A program made the translations under genes and the position numbers. From assembly GCF_027925445.1 (NCBI RefSeq), contig NZ_AP027149.1:4228501-4292500 (forward strand): a stretch of DNA of 64,000 nt, read 5' to 3'. The notes under the pieces are model-generated. The model was not told the DNA's origin and did no database searches. It worked only from the letters and a program-made list of their open reading frames with translations. This document shows positions 9,195-18,038 of this stretch, one piece after another (positions within the stretch are counted from its first letter, which is position 1; every line of letters begins with the position of its first letter). This DNA comes from Methylocystis bryophila (GTDB taxonomy: Bacteria; Pseudomonadota; Alphaproteobacteria; Rhizobiales; Beijerinckiaceae).

Positions 9195-11141
9195 ATGCCT
9201 CCCGCCCCCACGAACCGTCGCCCCGGCCAGCCCAAGGATTCGCCTCAGGAACCGTTCAAGCGCTCGCTCGCCGGAACGATGCGGGCGATGGCCAAATCGC
9301 CCGACCTCGAGGTGAGTTTTTCACCCGACCGCCCCTCGCTCGTCGCCTCCGAGGAGGGCGTCAAGGCGCGCCTGCCCGAGCCGCCTCGCAAGCTCGCCCC
9401 GCGCGACGCCGCGATCGCCCGCGGCTGCGCCGACAGCTTCGCGCTCAGGCTCGCCTGTCACAACGAGGCGCTGCACCGGCGCCATGCCCCCGCCACAGGG
9501 GAAAGCCGAGCCGCTTTTGACGCCATCGAGCAGGCGCGCGTCGAGTCCATCGGCTCCCGGCGCATGGCCGGCGTCGCCGCCAATATCGAGGTGATGCTCG
9601 ACGACCGTTACCAGCGCGCTCAATACGACGCGATCACGCGACGCGAGGATGCGCCGCTCGAGGACGCGCTGGCGCTGATCGCCCGCGAGCGGTTGACGGG
9701 CCTCGCGCCTCCCCCGCACGGCCGCAAGCTCGTGGAGCTGTGGCGCGATTTCATCGAGGAGCGCGGGAGCGCGGATCTGGATCGGCTCTCCGGCGCGATC
9801 GAGGACCAGCGCGGCTTCGCGCAGATCGTCCAGCATTTGCTCGCGAAGCTCGACATGGGCGCCCCGCAGCGCGCCGAGCAGGACGAAGAGGAGGATAAAT
9901 CCGAGGAGGATCAGAAGGACAAGGAGAGCCCGGAAGGCGAGAGGGAGCAGGGAGAGGAGCCGAGATCAGCGGCCGAGATGGAAAAGGCCTTGTCCTCCGA
10001 GGAGCAAGAGGCGGAGGGCGAGACCGAATCAACCGAGGCGCCCTACGGCGAAGCGCGCGAGGAGCTGGAGGGCGGCGAGGCCGAGGAAGCGCATGACGGG
10101 CGCCGGCCCAATCTCCCCCATGCTGACCGATCGGGCTCCGATTATGTCGCCTACTCCACGAAGTTCGACGAGATCGTCCGCGCGGAGGAGCTCTGCGACG
10201 CGGAGGAGCTGGAGCGCCTGCGTTCCTACCTCGACAAGCAGCTGCTGCATCTGTCGAGCGTCGTCGGTCGGCTCGCCAATCGGCTGCAGCGCCGCCTGAT
10301 GGCGCAACAGAGCCGCTCCTGGGAGTTCGATCTCGAGGAGGGTCTTCTCGATCCGGCGCGGCTGCCGCGGATCATCATCGATCCGCAGCAACCGCTCTCG
10401 TTCAAGCGCGAGAAGGACACCGATTTCCGCGACACGGTGGTGACGCTGCTCCTAGACAATTCCGGCTCGATGCGCGGGCGCCCCATCACCGTCGCGGCGA
10501 CCTGCGCCGATATTTTGGCGCGCACGCTCGAACGTTGCGGGGTGAAGGTCGAGATTCTCGGCTTCACGACAAGGGCCTGGAAAGGCGGTCGCGCGCGCGA
10601 GGCATGGCTCGGCGAGGGCAAGCAGCCGAACCCTGGCCGTCTCAACGACATCCGCCACATCGTCTACAAGGCGGCCGATGCGCCTTGGCGGCGCGCGAGG
10701 CGCAATCTTGGCCTCATGATGCGCGAGGGCCTGCTCAAGGAGAACATCGACGGCGAGGCGCTGGATTGGGCGCATCGCCGATTGCTGGCCCGTCCGGAGC
10801 AGCGCCGCATCTTGATGATGATCTCGGACGGCGCGCCGGTCGATGATTCGACCCTCTCGGTCAACCCCGGCAATTACCTCGAGCGCCATTTGCGACAGGT
10901 CATTTTCGAAATCGAAACGCGCTCGCCGGTGGAGCTGATTGCGATCGGCATCGGCCATGACGTGACGCGCTACTATCGGCGCGCGGTCACCATCGTCGAC
11001 GCCGAGGAGCTCGGCGGCGCGATGACCGAAAAGCTCGCCGAGCTGTTTGGGGAAAAACCGCAGGCGTCGCAGGTTTCGGCCACTGTGGAGGCGCCGGCTC
11101 GGCGTCGCGGCGATCGGCAAAGCAAGCTGCGCAAAAGCTGA
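9195..11141 (+). CDS. cobT: Cobaltochelatase subunit CobT
   Basis: CobT is the von Willebrand A subunit of the ATP-dependent CobNST chelatase that inserts cobalt into hydrogenobyrinate a,c-diamide in aerobic B12 synthesis. The 648 residues show a family N-terminal domain, a very acidic Glu/Asp-rich linker (about residues 230-310), then a C-terminal VWA domain whose MIDAS motif is DNSGSMRG (Asp about 421). Its usual partner cobS is not adjacent in this window. The link to B12 use is strengthened by the PduO-type adenosyltransferase at 23306. Confidence 0.95.
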   Translation: MPPAPTNRRPGQPKDSPQEPFKRSLAGTMRAMAKSPDLEVSFSPDRPSLVASEEGVKARLPEPPRKLAPRDAAIARGCADSFALRLACHNEALHRRHAPATGESRAAFDAIEQARVESIGSRRMAGVAANIEVMLDDRYQRAQYDAITRREDAPLEDALALIARERLTGLAPPPHGRKLVELWRDFIEERGSADLDRLSGAIEDQRGFAQIVQHLLAKLDMGAPQRAEQDEEEDKSEEDQKDKESPEGEREQGEEPRSAAEMEKALSSEEQEAEGETESTEAPYGEAREELEGGEAEEAHDGRRPNLPHADRSGSDYVAYSTKFDEIVRAEELCDAEELERLRSYLDKQLLHLSSVVGRLANRLQRRLMAQQSRSWEFDLEEGLLDPARLPRIIIDPQQPLSFKREKDTDFRDTVVTLLLDNSGSMRGRPITVAATCADILARTLERCGVKVEILGFTTRAWKGGRAREAWLGEGKQPNPGRLNDIRHIVYKAADAPWRRARRNLGLMMREGLLKENIDGEALDWAHRRLLARPEQRRILMMISDGAPVDDSTLSVNPGNYLERHLRQVIFEIETRSPVELIAIGIGHDVTRYYRRAVTIVDAEELGGAMTEKLAELFGEKPQASQVSATVEAPARRRGDRQSKLRKS

Positions 11142-11366
11142 CGGGCTTTCGCGACCCGGCCGATTCCGGATTTCCTCAAATTCCTTAACTCGGCGCGCGG
11201 CTCGGATTAACGTTACGTCGCCATTAGAGACGGTCTTCGAAAAATATTTTGTAAAAGTCGCGGAACCCGGCGCCCCCTCTGCGCATTCCCTAGCGCAGGT
11301 TAAGCGCGGCGTTCGGGCCCGCGGCGTAGGTGTGGCCGCAACCATCGGCCGTTGGAGGATCAAGTC

Positions 11367-11516
11367 ATGTCTCTTATGTCCGTGCACAACCACGATGCAG
11401 CTCTGTCGGCTGCCCATGCCGCTCGGGCTGAGACGATTGCGTGCGTCTCCGTGATTTGCCTCTTGGCGTCCGCGCCGCTGTTCGTCGCGATCGGCTTGAT
11501 GATTTGGGGCGGCTGA
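11367..11516 (+). CDS. Small single-span membrane protein (49 aa)
   Basis: A short open frame with a near-ideal ribosome-binding site (GGAGG, 8 bases before the ATG). The protein has a soluble, His-containing N-terminal half (MSLMSVHNHDAALSAAHAAR) and one predicted transmembrane helix (residues about 25-47, ending MIWGG). A rho-independent terminator follows 45 bases later, so it looks like a complete monocistronic gene. Family not recognised; probably inner membrane. Confidence 0.6.
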   Translation: MSLMSVHNHDAALSAAHAARAETIACVSVICLLASAPLFVAIGLMIWGG

Positions 11517-11561
11517 CCTTTCCCTTTGCAACTGTGTCGATGGGTCGTTTGCGAGCCCGCG

Positions 11562-11588
11562 CCGCGCTCCCGCAGGGGCGCGGTTTTT
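11562..11588 (+). terminator. Rho-independent terminator
   Basis: CCGCGC-T-CCC pairs with GGG-G-CGCGG across a 3-base loop, followed by seven T. It lies just after the 49-residue membrane protein. Confidence 0.75.
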
Positions 11589-11670
11589 TTGCTCGAGCTC
11601 GATGATCTGCTTTTGTCGCCGCCACGGCGATGGCGCGGTCGGACTTTGGGGGACAAATTCTCGTCCGCCG

Positions 11671-11809
11671 AGATCACGCTGCGTTCAGGCGGAATCGCCT
11701 GAAGGCCAGACAATGTGACCGATTCCAAAAGCTAGAGCGCGATATGAAAAGTGGATATTGAGCGAGTCATTTTCGATCGCGTGATTCCACGCGTTCAGCG
11801 CGCGCTCTA
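11671..11809. repeat. Two-hairpin palindromic element, copy 3
   Basis: Starts AGATCACGCTGCGTTCAGG with the hairpin CAGGCGGAATCGCCTG, continues through GATTCCAAAAGCTAGAGCGC, and ends GCGCGCGCTCTAA. The second module is longer and more diverged than in the other copies. It lies in the gap before the SoxYZ-like gene. Confidence 0.75.
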
Positions 11810-11864
11810 AGAAGCGTCCGACGAGCTGAGTTCTTTGCGCAAACGGCTTTGACCACAGCCTTCG

Positions 11865-12659
11865 TCAGGAGGCGTCGCCAATCGGCCACTCCGACTTGAA
11901 CACGGCGCCCTTCGTGTCATGCGCCTCGACCGAGATCGTCTTTGCCCCATTGGGTTTGTAGTCGAAGCGGAACACTGGATCCTCCGATAGCGATATGCCG
12001 CCCTCCATCGCAAAGATCAGATCGGCGCCCTGACGCACCTCGACCTTCTCGACATAATGCGCGGGGATGTAGAGATGCGTCACCTGGTCCATCTGCATGC
12101 CGGAGCTGTTGGGATGGCGAATCATGATCTGCGCCTCGCGCAGATCCGCAGATGACGACTTGAACTCGCGATATTTCATTTTGCCGAGATTGGCCGCCGC
12201 TTCATCCATGTTCTTGCCCGCCGGCGCGGAGCAGCCGCCCGCCGCCTTGACGAACTTGACCTCGGCATGGAGCGATCCGTCATCGGTTTCGGCCACGGCA
12301 TGGACGTTTGTGTAGGAGTTCACGCGCACGCGGGTTTCGATGAAGCTCACGCCGGCGTTTGGTCCGATCTCGAAGGCCGCGGCCATCGGCATTGGGTTCT
12401 GGTCGATGACGAGCGTGGCGCGGCGCACGCCTCCGACTTTGAAGCGCAGCGTCATGGGCACGATGGCGGCGTCCTCGGCGCGCGCCGGGGCTTCGAGCGC
12501 GATGGTCTGATCCAAACCGACGCTTTTGCCGGGGAATATATCCCGAGAGATGTCCGGCCAGACGTCCGCCGTCTCGGCCTGCGCCGTCAGAACGGCGCCG
12601 GCCGTCAGTCCGAAGGCGAGCAAAAAGGCGACGCAGCGGTGCGGAGCGTGTTGGGTCAT
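11865..12659 (-). CDS. Quinoprotein dehydrogenase-associated SoxYZ-like carrier
   Basis: A 264-residue periplasmic protein with a signal peptide (residues 1-28, ending AQA). The N-terminal half resembles SoxY and the C-terminal half SoxZ (IMIRHPNSSGMQMDQVTHLY, then PVFRFDYKPNGAKTISVEA). The carrier Cys expected at the SoxY C-terminus is probably Cys143 in KAAGGCSAP, now internal because of the fusion. This matches the family TIGR04557 found beside PQQ dehydrogenases. It is on the minus strand with a DUF1697 gene and a metallo-hydrolase, facing away from xoxF. Its cargo is not known from the sequence. Confidence 0.88.
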   Translation of the reverse strand: MTQHAPHRCVAFLLAFGLTAGAVLTAQAETADVWPDISRDIFPGKSVGLDQTIALEAPARAEDAAIVPMTLRFKVGGVRRATLVIDQNPMPMAAAFEIGPNAGVSFIETRVRVNSYTNVHAVAETDDGSLHAEVKFVKAAGGCSAPAGKNMDEAAANLGKMKYREFKSSSADLREAQIMIRHPNSSGMQMDQVTHLYIPAHYVEKVEVRQGADLIFAMEGGISLSEDPVFRFDYKPNGAKTISVEAHDTKGAVFKSEWPIGDAS

Positions 12660-12733
12660 CGTGCTTCCTTTCTAACCGTAAGCGCCGCCATCGGCGTCGT
12701 CTGCGACTAGGTCACATCGCAGCGGCCACCGCT

Positions 12734-13246
12734 TCATCTCGAAGCCGCCAGTTCCGCGAGCTTTGCGACGGTGTTGATGTTTCGGGCCGTGCCGTTCGCT
12801 CCCGCTGGAATCTTGAGCTTTGAGCGGCCCATGCCCTCGCCATAGGCCACATAAATCTCCCGCTTGCCCAAGCACAGCTGTTCATCCTTCTGACGCCTAA
12901 TCCCGTCGAGCGTGTCGGCGGGCGGAGGGGCATTGAGAAAAATGACGCATGTCCATTGGGGCGGCGCGCCAGGAAAAGGATTGGCGGCGAGAATATCCGC
13001 CATCTCTTTCGCTGTGCGCAGGATCACACCCACTGGCTTGCCAGTAAAGGAGTTCAGACGCTCCTCCAGCGCCGCCTTTACCTGTGCCTCGGCTCGATCG
13101 ACCGAAAACACGACATTGCCGCTGGCGATATAGGTCTGAACGCCTTCAAAGCCTTCGGCGACGCACATCGCCTTCAGCGCCGACATCGGCAATTTGCCTG
13201 TCCCGCCCACATTCACGGCGCGAAGCAAAGCCACATAAGACGGCAT
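12734..13246 (-). CDS. DUF1697 domain protein
   Basis: A 170-residue cytosolic protein of the DUF1697 family: YVALLRAVNVGGTGKLPM at the N-terminus, QTYIASGNVVFS, and the C-terminal GRSKLKIP ... TARNINTVAKL. Members are common and uncharacterised. It sits between the SoxYZ-like carrier and the metallo-hydrolase, with 27 bases to the latter, so co-transcription is likely, although the family is not otherwise known from methanol oxidation. Confidence 0.88.
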   Translation of the reverse strand: MPSYVALLRAVNVGGTGKLPMSALKAMCVAEGFEGVQTYIASGNVVFSVDRAEAQVKAALEERLNSFTGKPVGVILRTAKEMADILAANPFPGAPPQWTCVIFLNAPPPADTLDGIRRQKDEQLCLGKREIYVAYGEGMGRSKLKIPAGANGTARNINTVAKLAELAASR

Positions 13247-13273
13247 CCGATCTCCCTGCCCTTGCCAGGGCTA

Positions 13274-14203
13274 TCACGGGCCTTCCCATTCGAGCTCGGC
13301 AAATCCGGCGGTGGCGTTGCGCCCGTTATAATCGTCGAAGAGGCTCCATTTCGTTCGTTGGCTCTCGCCGGCCTGCTTGGCCGTTTGCGCGACGCCCTCC
13401 CCCTTCTTGATCGCCGCGCGCAGATCCGCCGTGAGCCGCTGCAGATAGCCTCGCTCGTCGTCGAGCGCCTGCGGCCAAGGGGCGACCAGAGGACCGTGCC
13501 CCGGAACCACGCGGATCGCCGGGATCTTCGCCAAATCGTCAGCGACAGCGAGAAATCCGAGCAGACTGCCGTCCACGACCGGCACATGCCCCATGAACAG
13601 CAGATCGCCGGCGAAGAGCGTTCCTGTCTTTTCGTCGAGGACGGTCAGGTCGCAATCGCTGTGGGATCGCGGCCATGTCTGCAGCAAGATCTTCCGGCCC
13701 CCCAGATCGAGGGTCGTCTCCTTCTCCACCGTGAGGGTCGGCGAGACGAGCGTCGTGCCGGTCAGCGCGTCTCCCATCGCCTCACGGAAAGAAGAGAGAT
13801 AATGCTCGCCGCGCGCCGCCAGCGCGCGCGGCAGGTTCTTGTGGGCGACGAAGACCGCCCCCGCGGCGACAAACGCCGAGACCCCGAAGATATGATCGGG
13901 ATGGGCGTGGGTCGCGATGACGTAACGAATGGGCTTAGACGTCCTCTCCCTTAAAGCGGCGAGGAAGGCCTCTCCTTCGAGGAGGCTCCCGCCAGCATCG
14001 ACGACCGCCACGGCGTCGTCGCCGATGACGGCGCCGAGATTGGCGATGTCGCCTTTGTTCTCGCGCGTCATCATCGCGATCCGGCCCGCATGGGCGAGAA
14101 CGCCAGGGGCGATCTCCTCCAAGCTGAAACTCTCCATTGCGCGCGAGGGCGCCGTAACGGAGAGAATCGACATGAAGATCGCTAAGACGAGACGTCGCAT
14201 CAT
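13274..14203 (-). CDS. Quinoprotein relay system zinc metallo-hydrolase
   Basis: An exported metallo-beta-lactamase-fold protein of 309 residues, with signal peptide residues 1-22. Metal ligands are visible: HAHPDH (His99, His101, Asp103, His104), His181 in RSHSDCD, Asp200 in FAGDLLFMGH, and His236 in VPGHGP. It matches the family called quinoprotein relay system zinc metallohydrolase 2 (TIGR04559), which co-occurs with PQQ enzymes and SoxYZ-like carriers. It is divergent from xoxF across a 294-base region. Substrate unknown. Start may be 14203 or 14200. Confidence 0.88.
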   Translation of the reverse strand: MMRRLVLAIFMSILSVTAPSRAMESFSLEEIAPGVLAHAGRIAMMTRENKGDIANLGAVIGDDAVAVVDAGGSLLEGEAFLAALRERTSKPIRYVIATHAHPDHIFGVSAFVAAGAVFVAHKNLPRALAARGEHYLSSFREAMGDALTGTTLVSPTLTVEKETTLDLGGRKILLQTWPRSHSDCDLTVLDEKTGTLFAGDLLFMGHVPVVDGSLLGFLAVADDLAKIPAIRVVPGHGPLVAPWPQALDDERGYLQRLTADLRAAIKKGEGVAQTAKQAGESQRTKWSLFDDYNGRNATAGFAELEWEGP

Positions 14204-14497
14204 CGGTGTAAGCTCACATTAAAGCGCCGTTTCGAAGGAGCGGCCCGGCCGTTTTGCGGGCATTTTTCCCGGTTGCGCTCGCTAAGGCGGCGCCATATTA
14301 TCCCGCCGTTTCCGGCTTAAGAGAAGTCTTCTGGACGGGAACCGGAAGATTATCCTCGCGGAAGCGGCGGCGACGCGCGCTCGGCGGGAGACAAAAAAAC
14401 GGAAAAGCCTTCCCGGCACCCTAAGGAGCCATCAGGCGCGAGATCGGCGACGACGCCAGCATAAGGCGCGTGGCGACCTCGTCAGGAGGAAAAGCTC
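14204..14497. promoter_or_regulatory. Divergent control region of xoxF and the metallo-hydrolase
   Basis: A gene-free 294-base region between divergent transcripts. A strong ribosome-binding site AGGAGGA (14484-14490) lies 7 bases before the xoxF ATG, in line with high expression. I could not assign a promoter with confidence. Confidence 0.6.
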
Positions 14498-16381
14498 ATG
14501 CATAAGCTATTGTTGTCGACTTCGGTCGGTGTTCTGGCGTTGGCTTCGGTCAGCGTCGCGAAGGCCGAAGACGCGCTGCTTACCCTTCAAAAGGACCCGA
14601 AGCAGTGGGCGCTGCCCACGGGCGATTACGCGAATTTGCGCTATTCCACACTCAAAGAAATCAACACGACCAACGTCCATAAGCTCGTCCCCGCGTGGAG
14701 CTTCTCCACGGGAACGCTGCGCGGCCACGAGGGCGCGCCGCTCGTCCTCGGCGACGTGATGTATCTGCACACCTCCTTCCCGAACATCGTCTATGCCCTC
14801 GATCTGAACGACAACGGCAAGATCATCTGGAAGTATGAGCCGAAGCAGGATCCGGCCGTCATCGGCGTGATGTGCTGCGACACGGTCAATCGTGGCCTCG
14901 CCTATGGCGACGGCAAGATCTTCCTGGCTCAGGCCGACACGACGCTCGTCGCGCTCGACGCCAAGACCGGAAAGCTCGTCTGGTCGGTGAAGAACGGCGA
15001 TCCCTCCAAGGGTCAGACCTCGACCGCCGCTCCGCATGTCTTCAAGGACAAGGTGCTCGTCGGCATCGCCGGCGGCGAGTTCGGCGTGCGCGGCCACATC
15101 ACGGCCTATGACGTCAAGGACGGTCATCAGCTGTGGCGCGGCTATTCGATGGGCCCGGACAGCGACACGCTGATCGACCCGGACAAGACCACCTATCTCG
15201 GCAAGCCGGTCGGCCCCGACTCCTCCACGAAGACCTGGGAAGGCGATCAGTGGCAGATCGGCGGCGGCACCACCTGGGGCTGGTACAGCTACGATCCCGA
15301 GCTGAACTTGGTTTACTACGGCTCGGGCAACCCCTCGACCTGGAACCCCAAGCAGCGTCCGGGCGACAACCGCTGGTCCATGACGCTTTGGGCGCGCGAC
15401 CTCGACACCGGCAAGGCCAAGTGGGTCTATCAGACGACTCCGCACGACGAATGGGACTATGACGCGATCAACGAGATCGTGCTCGCGGACCAGACGATCG
15501 GCGGCGTCAAGCGCAAGACCGCGGTCCACTTCGACCGTAACGGCTTCGGCTACACGCTCGACCGCGTCACGGGCGAGCTGCTCGTCGCCGAGAAGTTCGA
15601 CCCGGCGGTCAACTGGGCGACCAAGGTCGACATGGACAAGAGCTCGCCGACCTACGGCCGTCCGCTCGTCGTCGCGAAATATTCGACAGAGCAGAACGGC
15701 GAGGACGTGAACACGCAGGGCGTCTGCCCCGCGGCGCTTGGCTCCAAGGACGAGCAGCCGGTGTCGTTCAACCCCGAGACGGAGCTCTTCTACGTGCCGA
15801 CGAACCACGTCTGCATGGACTATGAGCCCTTCCGCGTGAGCTACACCGCCGGCCAGCCCTATGTCGGCGCGACGCTCGAAATGTTCCCGGCGGGCAAGGT
15901 GCTCGGCGACGGCACGACCAACACCGGCAACTTCATCGCCTGGGACGCGCGCACCGGCAAGATCGTCTGGTCCGATCCGGAGCAGTTCTCGGTGTGGTCC
16001 GGCACGGTCTCGACGGCCGGCGGCATCGCCTTCTACGGCACGCTCGAAGGCTATCTGAAGGCCGTCGATCTGAAGACCGGCAAGGAGCTCTATAAGTTCA
16101 AGACTCCGTCGGGCATCATCGGCAATGTGATCACCTATGAGCACAAGGGCCATCAGAATGTCGCGGTGCTCTCGGGCGTCGGCGGCTGGGCAGGCATCGG
16201 CCTCGCGGCGGGCTTGGCGAAGAGCAACGAGGGCCTCGGCGCCGTCGGCAACTACAAGGGCCTCGCGGATTACACGGCGCTCGGTGGCGTGCTGACCGTC
16301 TTCGCCCTGCCGAGCGAGAGCGCTTCGGCGGCCGCGCCGTCGTCCAGCGCCCCGGCGGTGTGGAAGTCGCCCGCCAACTAA
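14498..16381 (+). CDS. xoxF: Lanthanide-dependent methanol dehydrogenase XoxF
   Basis: A periplasmic PQQ enzyme that oxidises methanol (and often formaldehyde), passing electrons to cytochrome XoxG. The 627 residues begin with a signal peptide (cleavage after AKA, residue 23). The vicinal disulfide Cys126-Cys127 (GVMCCDTV) contacts PQQ. The catalytic Asp320 and the extra Asp322 in HDEWDYDAINE form the DYD signature that separates lanthanide XoxF from calcium MxaF. Glu194 (GGEFG) and Asn278 (GSGNPSTW) are the other metal ligands. It most resembles the XoxF5 clade. A terminator follows before xoxG, which probably lowers downstream expression. Confidence 0.97.
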   Translation: MHKLLLSTSVGVLALASVSVAKAEDALLTLQKDPKQWALPTGDYANLRYSTLKEINTTNVHKLVPAWSFSTGTLRGHEGAPLVLGDVMYLHTSFPNIVYALDLNDNGKIIWKYEPKQDPAVIGVMCCDTVNRGLAYGDGKIFLAQADTTLVALDAKTGKLVWSVKNGDPSKGQTSTAAPHVFKDKVLVGIAGGEFGVRGHITAYDVKDGHQLWRGYSMGPDSDTLIDPDKTTYLGKPVGPDSSTKTWEGDQWQIGGGTTWGWYSYDPELNLVYYGSGNPSTWNPKQRPGDNRWSMTLWARDLDTGKAKWVYQTTPHDEWDYDAINEIVLADQTIGGVKRKTAVHFDRNGFGYTLDRVTGELLVAEKFDPAVNWATKVDMDKSSPTYGRPLVVAKYSTEQNGEDVNTQGVCPAALGSKDEQPVSFNPETELFYVPTNHVCMDYEPFRVSYTAGQPYVGATLEMFPAGKVLGDGTTNTGNFIAWDARTGKIVWSDPEQFSVWSGTVSTAGGIAFYGTLEGYLKAVDLKTGKELYKFKTPSGIIGNVITYEHKGHQNVAVLSGVGGWAGIGLAAGLAKSNEGLGAVGNYKGLADYTALGGVLTVFALPSESASAAAPSSSAPAVWKSPAN

Positions 16382-16389
16382 AGAAAGTT

Positions 16390-16415
16390 GGGGCGCGCGC
16401 GTCGCGCCCCTTTTT
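16390..16415 (+). terminator. Terminator or attenuator after xoxF
   Basis: GGGGCGCG, a short loop, then CGCGCCCC and TTTTT. It lies between xoxF and xoxG and could reduce read-through, giving more dehydrogenase than cytochrome message. Confidence 0.8.
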
Positions 16416-16554
16416 CCAAAAGGCTGCGCCCGGCTTCGTTGTCTTGACGACGCGTGGCCGGGAGCTTCTTTTTACGCGTTAAGCAATCTGCTATGGCGAT
16501 TGCGACCGTCGCGGTGACTGCGGCGTGGAAATCAAGAAAAGTCGGAGAGTAGGG

Positions 16555-17064
16555 ATGAAACTGTCTTTGGCGGGGGCGCTTGCCCTCGGGGTCGTTGTGA
16601 GCTTCGGAACGGCGGCCTACGCCGATCCTCCGGGCGACCCGAAGGCCGTCAAGTCGGAAGACGGCAAATATCTCGATGCGCAAGGCGATCCGACATACAA
16701 CGTGAAGCCTGACGGCACGGTCGACTGGTACACCTTCTCCGGCTACCGCCGCTATCACTCCGAGTGCCACGTCTGCCACGGCCCGAACGGCGCCGGCTCG
16801 ACCTATGCTCCCGCCTTGAAGGATTCGGTGAAGCGGTTCAACTATGCGGAATTCGCGGGCATCGTGATCGGCGGTCGTCCGAACGGCACCAGCGTGATGC
16901 CGTCCTTCGCGGACAATAAGAACGCCTCCTGCTATCTCAACGATCTTTACGTCTATCTCCGCGCGCTTTCGACGGGCGCGATCCCGGCAGGCAGACCCGA
17001 GAAGAAAGAAGAGAAGCCGAAGGCCTTCACCGAGGCCGAAACCGCCTGCATGAACGCCAAGTGA
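16555..17064 (+). CDS. xoxG: Cytochrome c XoxG, electron acceptor of XoxF
   Basis: A 169-residue periplasmic class I cytochrome c of the methanol-metabolism-related family (TIGR03874). Signal peptide residues 1-23 (ending AYA); haem motif CHVCH at residues 71-75; distal ligand probably Met115 in TSVMPSF. The ATG at 16555 is chosen because GGAGAGTAGGG lies directly before it. The lysine-rich C-terminal tail (EKKEEKPKAF) is common in the family. Its stop overlaps the start of xoxJ (GTGA), so the two are probably translationally coupled. Confidence 0.95.
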   Translation: MKLSLAGALALGVVVSFGTAAYADPPGDPKAVKSEDGKYLDAQGDPTYNVKPDGTVDWYTFSGYRRYHSECHVCHGPNGAGSTYAPALKDSVKRFNYAEFAGIVIGGRPNGTSVMPSFADNKNASCYLNDLYVYLRALSTGAIPAGRPEKKEEKPKAFTEAETACMNAK

Positions 17065-18038
17065 GCGAACGGGCGCGAGACGCGCGTCTCGCGCCGCTCC
17101 CGGAGCGGGGATTGACTCGACTTATCAGCGCAGAAGACCGTGCACTTCGGCCGCGTCCTCAACGACGACGCGCGCCGAGCTGGCTTGTGTTCGCCGCGGT
17201 CGCGCTCCTCGCGCAACCCGCCTCGGGGCAGAACCTCGGGCCGGAAGCCGCCGCGCGCGGAATGGACGAAGCGGGCTCATTCGAAATCATTGACCCTACG
17301 ACGCTTCGGGTTTGCGCCGATCCCAACAACTTGCCTTTCTCGAATGAAAAGGGCGAGGGCTTCGAGAACAAGATCGCCGAGCTCCTCGCCGCGAAGCTTC
17401 ACAAAGGCCTTGCCTATACTTTCTATCCGGGCGCGACAGGCTTCGTCCGCAACACGCTCAATGCGCGTCTTTGCGACGTGATTCTTGGCTCCCCCCAAGG
17501 CAATGACGTCGTCCAGCCGACGAATCCCTATTATCGCACGAGCTATGCGCTGGTGACGCGCGCCGATTCGGATCTCGCGGATTTGCGATCGCTCGACGAT
17601 CCGCGACTCAAGTCTCCCGGCCGGCGCATTGGATTGGTCGCCAACACGCCGCCCGGCAATCTTCTCGCGCAATATGGCCTGCTCGGAGCCGTAAAGTCCT
17701 ATCCGCTGATGGTGGACACCCGCTACGACTCTTCCTCCAGGGACATGATCGCCGATCTCGACAAAGGGGAGCTGGACGTGGCCCTCCTCTGGGGGCCGAT
17801 CGCCGGCTATCGCGCGAAGACCGCCAAAAAGAAGCTTGTTGTCACCCCGATCGCCGACGCGCCCGGCGCGCGCATGAGCTTTCGCATCGCCTTCGGCGTG
17901 CGCCGGTCCGATCAGAATTGGAAGCGCGAGCTCAATCGCTTCATCGCCGAGAATAAAAATGCGCTCGACGCCATTCTGCGCGATTACGGCGTGCCGCTCA
18001 TCGACGAGGACTCAAAACGCGGAGCGCCAGCGCCATGA
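17061..18038 (+). CDS. xoxJ: XoxJ, periplasmic binding-fold protein of methanol oxidation
   Basis: A 325-residue exported protein of the solute-binding protein family 3 fold, in the quinoprotein-associated group (TIGR03871). Typical segments are TLRVCADPNNLPFSNEKGEG and GRRIGLVANTPPGN. It is thought to help maturation or activation of XoxF rather than transport, since no ABC genes are nearby. The chosen GTG start overlaps the xoxG stop. It gives an unusually long Arg-rich leader of about 40 residues before the signal helix (LVFAAVALLAQPASG), so a later start is possible. The stop overlaps the glyQ ATG. Confidence 0.93.
   Translation: MSERARDARLAPLPERGLTRLISAEDRALRPRPQRRRAPSWLVFAAVALLAQPASGQNLGPEAAARGMDEAGSFEIIDPTTLRVCADPNNLPFSNEKGEGFENKIAELLAAKLHKGLAYTFYPGATGFVRNTLNARLCDVILGSPQGNDVVQPTNPYYRTSYALVTRADSDLADLRSLDDPRLKSPGRRIGLVANTPPGNLLAQYGLLGAVKSYPLMVDTRYDSSSRDMIADLDKGELDVALLWGPIAGYRAKTAKKKLVVTPIADAPGARMSFRIAFGVRRSDQNWKRELNRFIAENKNALDAILRDYGVPLIDEDSKRGAPAP

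Noticed and set aside
14507..16153. Long minus-strand frame (about 548 codons) opposite xoxF
   Set aside because: It is a by-product of high-GC codon use in xoxF; the protein has no recognisable domain and is Arg/Val/Asp-biased.
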